From assembly GCA_947453945.1 (NCBI GenBank), contig CANGJB010000011.1:1-64000 (forward strand): a stretch of DNA of 64,000 nt. Reading direction: 5' to 3'. Under the pieces are notes generated by a model that was not told the origin of the DNA, did no database searches, and saw nothing but the letters and a program-made list of their open reading frames with translations. The translations under genes and the position numbers were made by a program. The stretch's first letter is position 1; every line of letters begins with the position of its first letter. This stretch comes from Sphingomonadaceae bacterium (GTDB taxonomy: Bacteria; Pseudomonadota; Alphaproteobacteria; Sphingomonadales; Sphingomonadaceae). Shown in pieces: positions 1-8,170 of the stretch.

Positions 1-113
1 ACGGGGATGGTGATGATGAACATGATGAGGAGCACGAGCATGACGTCGATCAACGGCGTCGTGTTCATTTCCATCATCGGCGAGCCATCGTCTTTGCCGC
101 CGCTCATTGCCAT
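1..113 (-). CDS. exbD: ExbD/TolR-family protein, N-terminal fragment (second exbD copy), cut by window edge
   Basis: Only the first 37 codons lie in the window. The fragment begins with MAMSGGKDDGSPMMEMNTTP and runs into a hydrophobic stretch (about residues 22-37) that matches the single N-terminal membrane helix of ExbD/TolR proteins, including the Asp at the helix start (LIDVML) expected to carry the proton path. An AGGAG motif lies 8 bases ahead of the ATG. It follows exbB and another exbD on the same strand, so it is probably a second ExbD subunit of the same TonB-energising motor. The rest of the protein, which would be the periplasmic domain, is outside the window, so completeness cannot be judged. 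Confidence 0.85.
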   Translation of the reverse strand, partial: MAMSGGKDDGSPMMEMNTTPLIDVMLVLLIMFIITIP

Positions 114-169
114 GCGAGGTACTCCTGTTTGGTCTCGTATGCCCGGAAGGGGCCCGGAACGAGCTAGTT

Positions 170-697
170 TTAGCCGTTCGGATCAACCGGGGTGGAGATG
201 AAGCCGACCTTGGGATAACCCGCAGCCTGCACGTTGTAGATCGATCCGGCGACACACTTCCAGGGGACGTTTACGTCACCGCGGATGTGGACTTCGGGGA
301 TCTTGTCCGGCTCCATGTTCGCTGCACCGCCCGCACGCTTAACGATCGCATCAAGGCGATCGAAGGCCATCTTGTACAGTTCCATGTTGTCGACCGGCGT
401 GACATTGTTGATGTACACGCGGCACTGGCCGACACGCGACGAGCCCTCATAGCCAGCCTGGCCCGGGCTGCGCCCACCTTGGTCGGTCGAGACCACGGTC
501 ACCAGAAGGTTCTCCACCTTGTCCTGCGTCTCTTCAGACGGGAGCACGGGGACCTTCAGCTTCTCGACGGTCTGGATCGCGACCGGAACCGCGATGAGGA
601 AGATGATCAGCAGCACGAGCATCACGTCCACGAGCGGCGTGGTGTTGATGTCCGACATTGGGCGTTCTTCGCCCCCGCCGCCTACAGACATTGCCAT
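170..697 (-). CDS. exbD: Biopolymer transporter ExbD
   Basis: Inner-membrane subunit of the ExbB-ExbD proton channel that energises TonB for outer-membrane uptake of iron complexes, vitamins or sugars. The 175-residue protein has a short cytoplasmic N-terminus with the family motif MSDINTTPLVDVMLVLLIIF (about residues 14-33), where Asp24 is the expected proton-carrying residue of the single helix. A periplasmic domain follows. At 175 residues it is longer than the roughly 140 usual for ExbD, with a Gly/Ser-rich insertion near residues 75-90. Two Cys residues (GQCRVY and WKCVAG) could form a disulfide, which is inference. An AGGA motif lies 8 bases before the ATG. It sits between exbB and a second exbD. 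Confidence 0.93.
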   Translation of the reverse strand: MAMSVGGGGEERPMSDINTTPLVDVMLVLLIIFLIAVPVAIQTVEKLKVPVLPSEETQDKVENLLVTVVSTDQGGRSPGQAGYEGSSRVGQCRVYINNVTPVDNMELYKMAFDRLDAIVKRAGGAANMEPDKIPEVHIRGDVNVPWKCVAGSIYNVQAAGYPKVGFISTPVDPNG

Positions 698-847
698 TGG
701 TTAGTTCCTATCCGATCTGTGCACGGTAAACCGGTTCTTGTCAGGCTCCTGGAGCTCTGGCGGCCCCGGCTGGAACCCGCGTTGTTCCCGATGCGGGGAT
801 GGCAGGCTGGCCCACCAATCCCCGCTTCGTTTCCGCGTCTTCGGGAC

Positions 848-1615
848 TTACTTCTTGGCCGGAGCGGCAGCAGGGGCAACCGGCTTGGCAGCCGGAGCAG
901 CGGCAACGGCAGGCTTGACCACACCCTTGGAGGCAAGGTTGGCAAGCACGTCGGTGCTGAAGCTGCTGAGCGCTTCGGCGATGCGCTTGTTGCGTGCCTG
1001 AAGGAAGTTGTAGGCGAGCACCGCGGGAACCGCGACGAGCAGACCGAGCGCGGTCATGATCAGCGCTTCACCGACCGGACCTGCGACCTTGTCGATCGAG
1101 GCCGAACCGGCGATGCCGATGTTGATGAGCGCGCCGTAGATGCCGACAACGGTACCGAACAGACCGATGAACGGCGACGTTGCGCCGACGGTCGCGAGGA
1201 ACGGCAGACCGCCACCCAGCTTGGCGTTGATCGAAGCTTCCGAACGCGCCAGCGAACCGTGCATCCAGTCGTGGCTTTCCGATTCGTCCATCTTGCCAGC
1301 GGCGTCTTCAGCCGAAAGACCATCGTCGACGATCTGGCGCCATGCCGAATTCTTATCCAGCTTCGAGGTACCTTCACGCATGGTTGCGGCGCGCCAGAAG
1401 CCCGAGAGCGACTGGTGCTGCTTCATCAGCTTCGACTGTTCAGCCCACTTCGTGAAGAGGATGAAGAACGAGCCGACCGACATGATCAGCAAGATGGTGA
1501 AGGTGGTCAGCGGGATCCAAGCCGGCTTGCCGCCGGGGAACAGGACTTCCGCAATACCGAACTTGTTCTGGGGCGCGGCAGTAGCAGCTGCTGCGGCGAG
1601 CGTGTGGATGAGCAT
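848..1615 (-). CDS. exbB: ExbB/TolQ/MotA-family proton channel protein
   Basis: The 255-residue integral membrane protein forms the pentameric proton channel around ExbD and drives TonB. Three membrane segments are visible: one near residues 26-48 (WIPLTTFTILLIMSVGSFFI), and two in the C-terminal half (LPFLATVGATSPFIGLFGTV and ALIMTALGLLVAVPAVLAYN), which is the MotA/TolQ/ExbB signature region. The tail is Ala/Pro/Lys-rich. I chose the ATG at 1615 because GAGGAAG lies just upstream; a TTG at 1633 in the same frame would add six residues. The gene lies between tonB and exbD on the same strand and is probably cotranscribed with both. Confidence 0.93.
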   Translation of the reverse strand: MLIHTLAAAAATAAPQNKFGIAEVLFPGGKPAWIPLTTFTILLIMSVGSFFILFTKWAEQSKLMKQHQSLSGFWRAATMREGTSKLDKNSAWRQIVDDGLSAEDAAGKMDESESHDWMHGSLARSEASINAKLGGGLPFLATVGATSPFIGLFGTVVGIYGALINIGIAGSASIDKVAGPVGEALIMTALGLLVAVPAVLAYNFLQARNKRIAEALSSFSTDVLANLASKGVVKPAVAAAPAAKPVAPAAAPAKK

Positions 1616-1710
1616 TCGGGTCTTCCTCTTCAAAATTTCGTAGCAAGGGTCAAAAAGCTAAGCTCGGGCTTGGCGGCCCTGCCCAGAGGGCAAAGGCCGC
1701 GCTTGCCGGA

Positions 1711-2367
1711 TCAGTCCTTCGGAATCACCCAACGGATCGAGTTCGTATAAGAACCGGTGGTTGGATTGCCTTCACCATCCGTGGCCGGCGTGAACCGGGC
1801 GCGGCGGCGGACGTTATCGCACGTCGCCTGGTCGAGATCGGGGCTCCCGCTCGACCGGGTCACTTCGCATGTCGTCACCTTACCGTCGGTTCCGACTGAC
1901 ACGCGGAAGCCGGTAACGCCTTCCCGTTCCTCACGCAGAGCGCGCGAAGGATAGTCGTTCGACGTTGCCCAGTTGCCGGGACTGCCCTTGGGTCCAGGAC
2001 CCTTCGGCTGGAACTTCGGCGGCGGCGGCGGCGGCGGCGGGGGCGCAGACGTCGTGAACACCGGCGCCGGGGGCGGCGGAGTCGACACGGTTTCGATCTG
2101 CGGCTGAGCCGGTGCGTTAAACGAGATCGGCGGCGGCGGCGCCACAATGGGCGGCGGCGGCTGATCCTTAGGCGGCGGCGGCGGTGGCGGTGTTTCTGGC
2201 GGTTTTTCTTCCTCGATGTTGACCGCCGAGGTCACCTCTTTGACCTTCTTGTACGCCTCGTAAGCTAGCCCTGTAACCAGAGCATAGCCTAAGGCAATAT
2301 GAAGGATCACAACGATGATGAGCGCGGTGATCTTGTTACCGCTCATCTGTTGGTCAGCGTATGCCAT
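1711..2367 (-). CDS. tonB: Energy transducer TonB
   Basis: TonB links the ExbB-ExbD motor in the inner membrane to TonB-dependent receptors in the outer membrane. The 218-residue protein shows all parts of the family: a membrane anchor at about residues 13-34, a long periplasmic Pro-rich spacer at about 53-125 with several runs of consecutive prolines, and a C-terminal domain at about 130-218. The last has the TonB motif in which a Gly-Val-Thr-Gly-Phe segment precedes a Thr-Cys-Glu-Val-Thr-Arg-Ser-Ser-Gly strand. GGAG lies close to the ATG. It is the first gene of tonB-exbB-exbD-exbD. Sphingomonads usually encode many TonB-dependent receptors, but none lies in this window. Confidence 0.95.
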   Translation of the reverse strand: MAYADQQMSGNKITALIIVVILHIALGYALVTGLAYEAYKKVKEVTSAVNIEEEKPPETPPPPPPPKDQPPPPIVAPPPPISFNAPAQPQIETVSTPPPPAPVFTTSAPPPPPPPPPKFQPKGPGPKGSPGNWATSNDYPSRALREEREGVTGFRVSVGTDGKVTTCEVTRSSGSPDLDQATCDNVRRRARFTPATDGEGNPTTGSYTNSIRWVIPKD

Positions 2368-2713
2368 TCAGCTCCAAAACTCCTGATCTTCCGCGAGAAA
2401 CAGACAGCGCAAAGCGGTGCCTACAACCACGGAACCGCGCATGGAATCACCCATCCAGCGCGATTGGCCAATCCAGCGATTTCATTCCACCCTGCCGGCA
2501 AACCGGACCGCCGACATCGGGTGCAAGGTACCCGGCGGCGGCTTTTGCGGGTTTCCATTGTTGAAATCCCCGACGACCGGAGCTTTAACGCCGAAGGCAT
2601 AGGCGCGCAAATGCTTTATCTGTTAACCCTCGATTCATGGTTTCGCTGCCTGAAACGCAGCGATGGCCAGCCCGCTGCGGCGCCCCACGCCCGCGATACT
2701 AAGGACCCTTGGA
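2368..2713. other. Intergenic region between divergent tonB and a secreted unknown
   Basis: These 346 bases separate tonB (minus) from the gene at 2714 (plus) and must hold both promoters. I see no convincing small gene. A 7-base inverted repeat TCGCTGC/GCAGCGA at 2643-2663 could fold, but it has no T-run, so it is not a standard terminator. No clear Fur box was recognised by eye. Confidence 0.5.
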
Positions 2714-3619
2714 ATGCCTCGACCGATCCGCTCCCGTCCCCGCCGTTCCCTGCCAGGCTGGGCCGTGAGCTTTGCCGCCACGGTTGCCCTATGCCTTGGC
2801 GGATCTGCAGCAAGCCACGGACAGGAAACGATTTTGTCTGCTCCAGTGCAGTCCGCGCTGGAGGGTGATCCGCTCCTTACCTACGCCGATCTTGTCGATC
2901 TTGCCTTGTCATCCGAGGTCGTCGTCAACGCCGAGATTCGCAAGGCCGTGCGCCTCAAGCCCGAGGAAGCGCCCGGCCTACCGGCGGGCCGTGCGCGGCT
3001 CTATATAGAGGCGCGCACGCTGGCATTGCTGGTGGGGCCGGACATTGCCGAATCGATCCGATTCCTTGCGGACGTACCCCTCGATGCACGCGGCAAGCCG
3101 CCCAAGCTGGGCAAGGCGAAAGTGCTCGTGCTGGCGCACGATGTGCCCGCACGCCCCGGTGAACTCCAGCTCGTCGCGCCTGATGCCATGCTATCTGTGA
3201 CTCCCGGGCGCGAGGCGACATTGCGCGCGATCCTGACCGAAGCCGCTCGCCCTGATGCCCCGCCGGCAATCACCGCGCTGCGGGAGGTGCTGCACGTCTC
3301 CGGGAACCTAGCAGGAGAGGGCGAAACCCAGCTTTTCCTCGCCACGGCGACTGGTGCGCCGGTCTCGATCTCAGTGCTGCGCCGCCCCGGACAGCCTCCG
3401 AGCTGGGGGGTGAGCTTCACGGAAATTGTCGATTCGGCCGCGCGTCCACCGCTGCCCGCGACGCTTGCCTGGTACCGGCTCGCCTGCGGCCTGCCGCAGC
3501 GCCTTCCGGAGCGTGCGAACATCTCCGCAACGCTCGCCGACCGGCGAATCGCGGCGGAGGATTATGCCCGGGTGCTGGCCGATCTCGGGCCCTGCACGCA
3601 CAAGCGTACAGCACCCTGA
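2714..3619 (+). CDS. Secreted protein of unknown function
   Basis: I do not recognise a named family. The ATG at 2714 is preceded by AAGGA (2701-2705) and gives a 301-residue protein with a clear export signal: basic residues at 5-11, a hydrophobic core at about 16-30, and a likely cleavage near Ala-Ser-His-Gly-Gln. The mature part is mixed alpha/beta in composition and starts with a segment rich in Leu and Val (TYADLVDLALSSEVVVNAEI). Two Cys residues lie near the C-terminus (RLACGL and LGPCTH) and may pair in the periplasm, which is inference. It is divergent from tonB and upstream of homoserine dehydrogenase, but neither neighbour suggests a role. Confidence 0.7.
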   Translation: MPRPIRSRPRRSLPGWAVSFAATVALCLGGSAASHGQETILSAPVQSALEGDPLLTYADLVDLALSSEVVVNAEIRKAVRLKPEEAPGLPAGRARLYIEARTLALLVGPDIAESIRFLADVPLDARGKPPKLGKAKVLVLAHDVPARPGELQLVAPDAMLSVTPGREATLRAILTEAARPDAPPAITALREVLHVSGNLAGEGETQLFLATATGAPVSISVLRRPGQPPSWGVSFTEIVDSAARPPLPATLAWYRLACGLPQRLPERANISATLADRRIAAEDYARVLADLGPCTHKRTAP

Positions 3620-3695
3620 GCCAGGGCGCTTACCGCCGGTTGCGGGGGCAGATCAGCTCCCCTAAGGCGCATCATAAGAATTTACGGGGATCATC

Positions 3696-5012
3696 ATGAG
3701 CGAACCTTTGCGCATCGCGCTGGCCGGTCTCGGCACCGTGGGCGGCGGCGTGATCCGCCTGCTTGAGGCGAATGCCGACCTCATCGCGCGCCGCGCGGGC
3801 CGGCCGATCACGATCAGCGCCATTAGCGCGCGCAACCGCCACAAGGATCGCGGCGTCGATCTTTCCGGCTATGCCTGGGAAGACGACATGGTCATCCTTG
3901 GCGAGCGGCCCGATGTCGATGTGGTGGTGGAGCTGGTCGGCGGCGCCGATGGCCCCGCCCTCGCGCTGGCCCGCACCACGTTCGAGGCGGGCAAGGCGCT
4001 CGTCACCGCGAACAAGGCGATGATCGCGCATCACGGGCTGGAGCTGGCCACCAAGGCCGAAGCTGCCAAGGTGGCGCTCAAGTTTGAAGCGGCGGTTGCC
4101 GGCGGCATCCCGGTGATCAAGGCGCTGAAGGAAGGCGCCGCCGCCAACTACATCGACCGGGTGTACGGGATCCTCAACGGCACCTGCAATTACATCCTCT
4201 CGACCATGGAGGACACCGGCCGCGATTTCGCCGACGTGCTCGCCGAAGCGCAGGCCAAGGGCTATGCCGAAAGCGACCCCACGTTCGACATCGACGGGAT
4301 CGATGCCGCGCACAAGCTGGCGATTCTGTCCAGCATCGCGTTCGGCACGGCGGTTGATTTCAAGCCCGTTGCGGCCACCGGCATCCGCCGCGTGATCGCC
4401 GCCGATATCGCGCAGGCCGATACGCTGGGCTACTATATCCGTCTGATCGGCATGGCCGAGACCGAGCTGGACGCTTCCGGCCAGCGCCGCCTTTTCCAGC
4501 GCGTTCACCCGATGCTCGTCCACCGCGACCATCCGCTCGCCCACGTCGATGGCGCGACCAACGCCGTGGTTGCGGAAGGCAACTTCGTCGGCCGCCTGCT
4601 GTTCCAGGGCGCGGGCGCGGGCGATGGTCCGACAGCGAGCGCGGTCGTGGCCGATCTCATCGACATCGCGCGCGGCGACATCGGCGCGCCGTTCTCCATC
4701 CCCGCCGCAGAGCTGGAAAGCGCAGCACCAGCTGACAGCGGCCACCGCACCGGCAAGGCCTATCTGCGCTTCACTGTGGCCGACCGCCCCGGCGTGCTGG
4801 CCGAAATCACCGCTGCGATGCGCGATGCCGGCGTCTCGATCGAAAGCCTGATCCAGAAGGGCCGCGCCGCAATCGGCAGTACCGAAGCGGTGCTGGTCGC
4901 GATGGTGACGCACGAAGGGCCGGAAAGCGCCATCGCCGAGGCGCTGCGGCTGCTGGAGGGCTCCCCCAGCCTCGCCGCGCCGCCGCTGGTAATGCACATT
5001 CTGGAGGACTGA
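3696..5012 (+). CDS. hom: Homoserine dehydrogenase
   Basis: Catalyses NAD(P)-dependent reduction of aspartate semialdehyde to homoserine, the branch point to threonine and methionine. The 438-residue protein has an N-terminal Rossmann motif GLGTVGGG (residues 11-18), a middle catalytic domain with the family segment DIDGIDAAHKLAIL (from about 198, Lys207 the expected catalytic residue), and a C-terminal ACT domain from about residue 355 (RFTVADRPGVLAEIT). The ACT domain suggests feedback control by an amino acid, usually threonine. Length matches the monofunctional enzyme, with no aspartokinase fused. GGGGA lies 6 bases before the ATG. A VOC gene follows after only 6 bases. Confidence 0.97.
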   Translation: MSEPLRIALAGLGTVGGGVIRLLEANADLIARRAGRPITISAISARNRHKDRGVDLSGYAWEDDMVILGERPDVDVVVELVGGADGPALALARTTFEAGKALVTANKAMIAHHGLELATKAEAAKVALKFEAAVAGGIPVIKALKEGAAANYIDRVYGILNGTCNYILSTMEDTGRDFADVLAEAQAKGYAESDPTFDIDGIDAAHKLAILSSIAFGTAVDFKPVAATGIRRVIAADIAQADTLGYYIRLIGMAETELDASGQRRLFQRVHPMLVHRDHPLAHVDGATNAVVAEGNFVGRLLFQGAGAGDGPTASAVVADLIDIARGDIGAPFSIPAAELESAAPADSGHRTGKAYLRFTVADRPGVLAEITAAMRDAGVSIESLIQKGRAAIGSTEAVLVAMVTHEGPESAIAEALRLLEGSPSLAAPPLVMHILED

Positions 5013-5018
5013 GCCGCC

Positions 5019-5381
5019 ATGGCCGACCGCGCCACGCCGAACCTGCCCTCCCGCGATTTCGAGCGGACCGCGCAGTTCTATTGCGCGCTGGGCTTCAGCG
5101 AATCATGGCGCGACGCGAGCTGGATGATCCTGGCGCGCGGGGGATTGATCCTCGAGTTCTTTAGGTATCCGGACCTCGATCCGGCGGCGAGCGCGTTCGG
5201 CAGCTGCCTCCGGCTTGATGATGTGGAGGCGTTCTACGCGGTTCTGGTTGCCGCCGGCATTCCGGAGGCAACCACCGGCTGGCCGCGCCTGCACCCTCCG
5301 AAGCGAGAGGCATGGGGCGGGCTGGTCGGTGCGCTGATCGATCCCGACGGCAGCCTGCTGCGCCTGATCCAGGAAGACTGA
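5019..5381 (+). CDS. VOC (glyoxalase/bleomycin resistance) family protein
   Basis: A 120-residue protein of the vicinal oxygen chelate fold. It starts with a strand-helix pattern typical of the family (NLPSRDFERTAQFYCALGFS) and ends with a Gly/Asp-Pro-Asp-Gly turn (ALIDPDGSLLRLIQ) as in bleomycin-resistance-like members. The length equals one VOC module pair. These proteins can bind antibiotics such as bleomycin or act as metal-dependent lyases or dioxygenases. Nothing in the sequence tells which, so substrate and metal are unknown. The gene begins 6 bases after hom and is probably cotranscribed with it, although no metabolic link is obvious. Confidence 0.8.
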   Translation: MADRATPNLPSRDFERTAQFYCALGFSESWRDASWMILARGGLILEFFRYPDLDPAASAFGSCLRLDDVEAFYAVLVAAGIPEATTGWPRLHPPKREAWGGLVGALIDPDGSLLRLIQED

Positions 5382-5404
5382 ACCGGTCCATTCAGGCCAG
5401 ACTG

Positions 5405-5878
5405 TCAGGGCGCCCGGATCTCGCCCCGCGCGATCTTGTCCGCATCCGAATCGGCCGGCGCTTCGGGCAACTTCGTAATGTCGAAAAAGTACATCGGCGT
5501 GGGCGCCGAACCGAAACCGATGCAGCCCCGGCTGCAATCGCGCAGACCACTCACATTGGGCGCGCGCACCATGCCATCCTTGGTGGAATGTGCCGAATCA
5601 AGCTCACCTCGCAGCGGCAGGCGCTCTTTCTCGTTCGCCTCGCGTCCGCCGCACACGACAATGCCGCCGTCCGGCCCTGCGGTTTCACAACGCTTCGGCT
5701 GACCGGCAGTCAGGAGCCGCTGGGCAATCTGCGCATTGGCATCAGCCTGCGGCGAATCGGGGGGTGCGGCCGCGCTGGCCGAGGGCGCCTGCACTGCTTC
5801 GGCAACCGGCACAGCCTGCGCATTTGCCGTGCCGATCGTGAGGAAACACAGGTTTACGCATAGGAATGCGCGAACCAC
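5405..5878 (-). CDS. Secreted four-Cys protein of unknown function
   Basis: The frame is open upstream into the fructose-bisphosphatase gene, but the convincing protein begins near the GTG at 5878 with a signal peptide (hydrophobic stretch followed by TANAQA), giving about 157 residues. The start is uncertain because no good ribosome site is visible. The mature part has an Ala/Pro-rich section and then four Cys: a pair in a segment reading C-x5-GGIVVCG, and a second pair in DCSRGCIGFG. The same Cys/Gly/Val pattern followed by a Glu-Arg-x-Arg/Leu-Pro element is seen in the protein at 46198-46788, so the two look related. It is convergent with the VOC gene and divergent from glpX. Function unknown. 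Confidence 0.6.
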   Translation of the reverse strand: MVRAFLCVNLCFLTIGTANAQAVPVAEAVQAPSASAAAPPDSPQADANAQIAQRLLTAGQPKRCETAGPDGGIVVCGGREANEKERLPLRGELDSAHSTKDGMVRAPNVSGLRDCSRGCIGFGSAPTPMYFFDITKLPEAPADSDADKIARGEIRAP

Positions 5879-5966
5879 GTGCCAGTATGGTATTCCGCGC
5901 CTCGACAACCCTGCATACTCCCGTCTAGGGCGATGGTACTTCAGCCATGCAGCCCAAGGAGTCAAC

Positions 5967-6959
5967 GTGACCGATGCACGCCCCGCACCCGCCCCTTCGC
6001 AGGTACTTGACCGCGTCCTCGTGCTCGAGATGGTCCGCGTAACGGAAGCCGCCGCCATCGGCGCCGCCCGCCTGATCGGCAGGGGTGACGAGAAGGCCGC
6101 AGATGCCGCTGCCGTGGAGGCCATGCGCGCGGCCTTCAACGAACTCTACATGGACGGCACCGTCGTGATCGGTGAGGGCGAGCGCGATGAAGCGCCGATG
6201 CTCTACATCGGCGAAAAGGTCGGCGCAGCGCCGGGCAAGGGCCCCAAGATCGACATCGCGCTCGATCCGCTGGAAGGCACCACGATCACCGCCAAGGCCG
6301 GGCCCAACGCGCTCGCCGTGCTGGCCGTGGCCGAAGAGGGCGGCCTGCTCAACGCACCCGATGTCTACATGGACAAGCTTGCGGTCGGCCCCGGCTATCC
6401 TGAAGGCATAATCGACCTCAATCGCTCGCCCAGCGAGAACGTGAAGGCAGTTGCCGCGGCAAAGGGTGTGAATCCCGAAGACATCATCGTCTGCGTGCTC
6501 GACCGCCCGCGCCATACCGATCTCATCGCCGAACTGCGCGCCCTGGGCTGCGGCATCAGCCTCATCCCCGATGGCGATGTGGCTGGCGTGATCGCGGTGA
6601 CCAACGAAGATACCGGCATCGATCTCTACATGGGCACCGGCGGTGCGCCTGAAGGCGTGCTTGCGGCTGCTGCACTGCGCTGCGTCGGCGGGCAGTTCAA
6701 GGGCCGCCTGCTGTTCCGCAACGAGGATGAGAAATCCCGCGCGCGCAAGTGGGGCATCACCGATCTGAACAAGGTCTATGATCTCAAGGAACTCGCCAAG
6801 GGTGACTGCATCTTCGCCGCAACCGGCGTGACCGACGGCTCGCTGCTGGCAGGCGTCAAGGTCCGCAAGGACGGCGTGATGACCACCGAAAGCGTCGTCA
6901 TGCGCGCGAGCTCGGGCACGGTGCGCTGGGTGCGCGGCGAACACCGCAAGCCGCGCTGA
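5967..6959 (+). CDS. glpX: Class II fructose-1,6-bisphosphatase (GlpX)
   Basis: Hydrolyses fructose 1,6-bisphosphate to fructose 6-phosphate in gluconeogenesis. The 330-residue product carries the class II hallmarks: the metal/phosphate-site segments VVIGEGERDEAPMLYIGE and IDIALDPLEGTT, and later YMGTGGAPEGVLAAAA, all in the usual order. I chose the GTG at 5967 because AAGGAG lies 5 bases ahead; the frame is open further upstream but there it runs antisense to the divergent unknown. A 7-base inverted repeat follows the stop (6960-6982) without a T-run. In many alphaproteobacteria glpX lies directly after hom; here two other genes intervene. Confidence 0.96.
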   Translation: MTDARPAPAPSQVLDRVLVLEMVRVTEAAAIGAARLIGRGDEKAADAAAVEAMRAAFNELYMDGTVVIGEGERDEAPMLYIGEKVGAAPGKGPKIDIALDPLEGTTITAKAGPNALAVLAVAEEGGLLNAPDVYMDKLAVGPGYPEGIIDLNRSPSENVKAVAAAKGVNPEDIIVCVLDRPRHTDLIAELRALGCGISLIPDGDVAGVIAVTNEDTGIDLYMGTGGAPEGVLAAAALRCVGGQFKGRLLFRNEDEKSRARKWGITDLNKVYDLKELAKGDCIFAATGVTDGSLLAGVKVRKDGVMTTESVVMRASSGTVRWVRGEHRKPR

Positions 6960-7020
6960 GGCCGCACGGATCGGCTGCGGCCCCGCGAGAGGGCCCGCCG
7001 GACATATGGGGAGAGGGACT

Positions 7021-8166
7021 ATGAAGGGCATTGCCGAATTCGAGGCAGCCGTTGCTGCCGCAAACCTGCCGGGCGCTGTGGCGACGATCACCGATAGCAA
7101 GGGCACGTGCTATAGCCGCGCCTTTGGCATGGCTGATGCCGTCGCCGGCGTGCCAATGCGCGAGGACACGCTGTTCCAGATCGCCTCGATGACCAAGGCG
7201 CTGACCAGCACGGCGGTGCTCCAGCTGGTGGAGCGCGGCAAACTCGATCTCGATGCCCCGATCGGCGCGATCCTTCCCGAACTGGCCGAGCCTCAGGTGC
7301 TCGAAGGGTTCGACGATGCGGGCGCCGCCATCCTGCGTCCGGCGAAAACGCCCGTCACGCTGCGCCATCTTCTGCTCCACACATCGGGCTGCGGCTATAC
7401 CTTCATGGATGCCGATCTGCTGCGCCACGCCATGGCCACAGGCAAGATGGCACCCGGCAAGCGGGCAAGCCTCGATCTGCCGCTAAGCTTCGATCCGGGC
7501 ACGAACTGGCAGTACGGCGTCGGCATCGACTGGGCCGGGCTTGCGGTAGAAGCCGTGAGCGGCATGACGCTTGGCGAATGGTTCGAGCGCGAGATCACCG
7601 GGCCCTTGGGCATGAACCAGACCCGCTTCCGGGCCGCTTGGGACGCCGGTGAGGCACAAGTCCACGTGCGTGAGGCCGAAGGCGGCTTCAAGACGCAAAG
7701 CATGGTTCTGGGCGGCGGCGAGTTTCACAATGGCGGCGGTGGCCTCTCTTCCACAGCGGGCGACTATGCCCGGTTCCTGCGCATGATCCTTCAGGGCGGC
7801 GAGCTGGACGGGGTGCGCGTGCTTTCGCCGGAATCAGCGCGCATCGCGCGCGAGGATGCGCTGCCGGCGGATCTTTCCGCAGGTGAAATGACCACCGCCA
7901 TCCCCAGCTTCGCCACCGCCTTCAATCCGATTCCGGGTCAGCGCGGCGGCTGGACGCTTGGCGGCTATCTGGTCAACACTAAAACCGGCCCTGCCGGCCG
8001 CTCGCCGGGCAGCCTGCACTGGGCGGGCATCTTCAACTGCTACTACTGGATCGATACCGATCGCGATCTGGCAGGCGTGTTCCTCGCTCAGATCGCTCCG
8101 TTCGCCGATCCTGGCGCGCTCGATGCCTTTGCCGCACTGGAACGCATGGCCTGCGCCAACGCCTGA
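7021..8166 (+). CDS. Serine hydrolase, beta-lactamase class C-like
   Basis: A 381-residue member of the serine beta-lactamase/penicillin-binding-like family. The nucleophile motif S-x-x-K is SMTK at residues 56-59 within a Gln-Ile-Ala-Ser-Met-Thr-Lys context, and a Trp-Gln-Tyr-Gly segment near residue 161 is the likely Tyr motif. No signal peptide is visible, so the enzyme is probably cytoplasmic. That favours an esterase or amidase over a beta-lactamase, but the substrate is unknown. The ATG at 7021 follows GAGAGG; a second in-frame ATG at 7006 is less well placed. The gene is convergent with the chemotaxis receptor, with 4 bases between the ends. Confidence 0.85.
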   Translation: MKGIAEFEAAVAAANLPGAVATITDSKGTCYSRAFGMADAVAGVPMREDTLFQIASMTKALTSTAVLQLVERGKLDLDAPIGAILPELAEPQVLEGFDDAGAAILRPAKTPVTLRHLLLHTSGCGYTFMDADLLRHAMATGKMAPGKRASLDLPLSFDPGTNWQYGVGIDWAGLAVEAVSGMTLGEWFEREITGPLGMNQTRFRAAWDAGEAQVHVREAEGGFKTQSMVLGGGEFHNGGGGLSSTAGDYARFLRMILQGGELDGVRVLSPESARIAREDALPADLSAGEMTTAIPSFATAFNPIPGQRGGWTLGGYLVNTKTGPAGRSPGSLHWAGIFNCYYWIDTDRDLAGVFLAQIAPFADPGALDAFAALERMACANA

Positions 8167-8170
8167 TTGA

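Noticed and set aside
107..1750. Long open frame on the plus strand opposite exbD and exbB
   Set aside because: It runs antisense to clear exbB and exbD genes and its protein is rich in Arg, His and Asp with no family features; it is a by-product of high GC.
2643..2663. Hairpin TCGCTGC/GCAGCGA as a terminator
   Set aside because: No T-run on either strand, and it lies between divergent genes where no terminator is needed.
3672..4997. Long open frame on the minus strand opposite hom
   Set aside because: Antisense to an unmistakable homoserine dehydrogenase with an ACT domain; no domain of its own.
6960..6982. Hairpin GGCCGCA/TGCGGCC after glpX as a terminator
   Set aside because: No T-run follows; it could be an attenuating structure but cannot be called a terminator.
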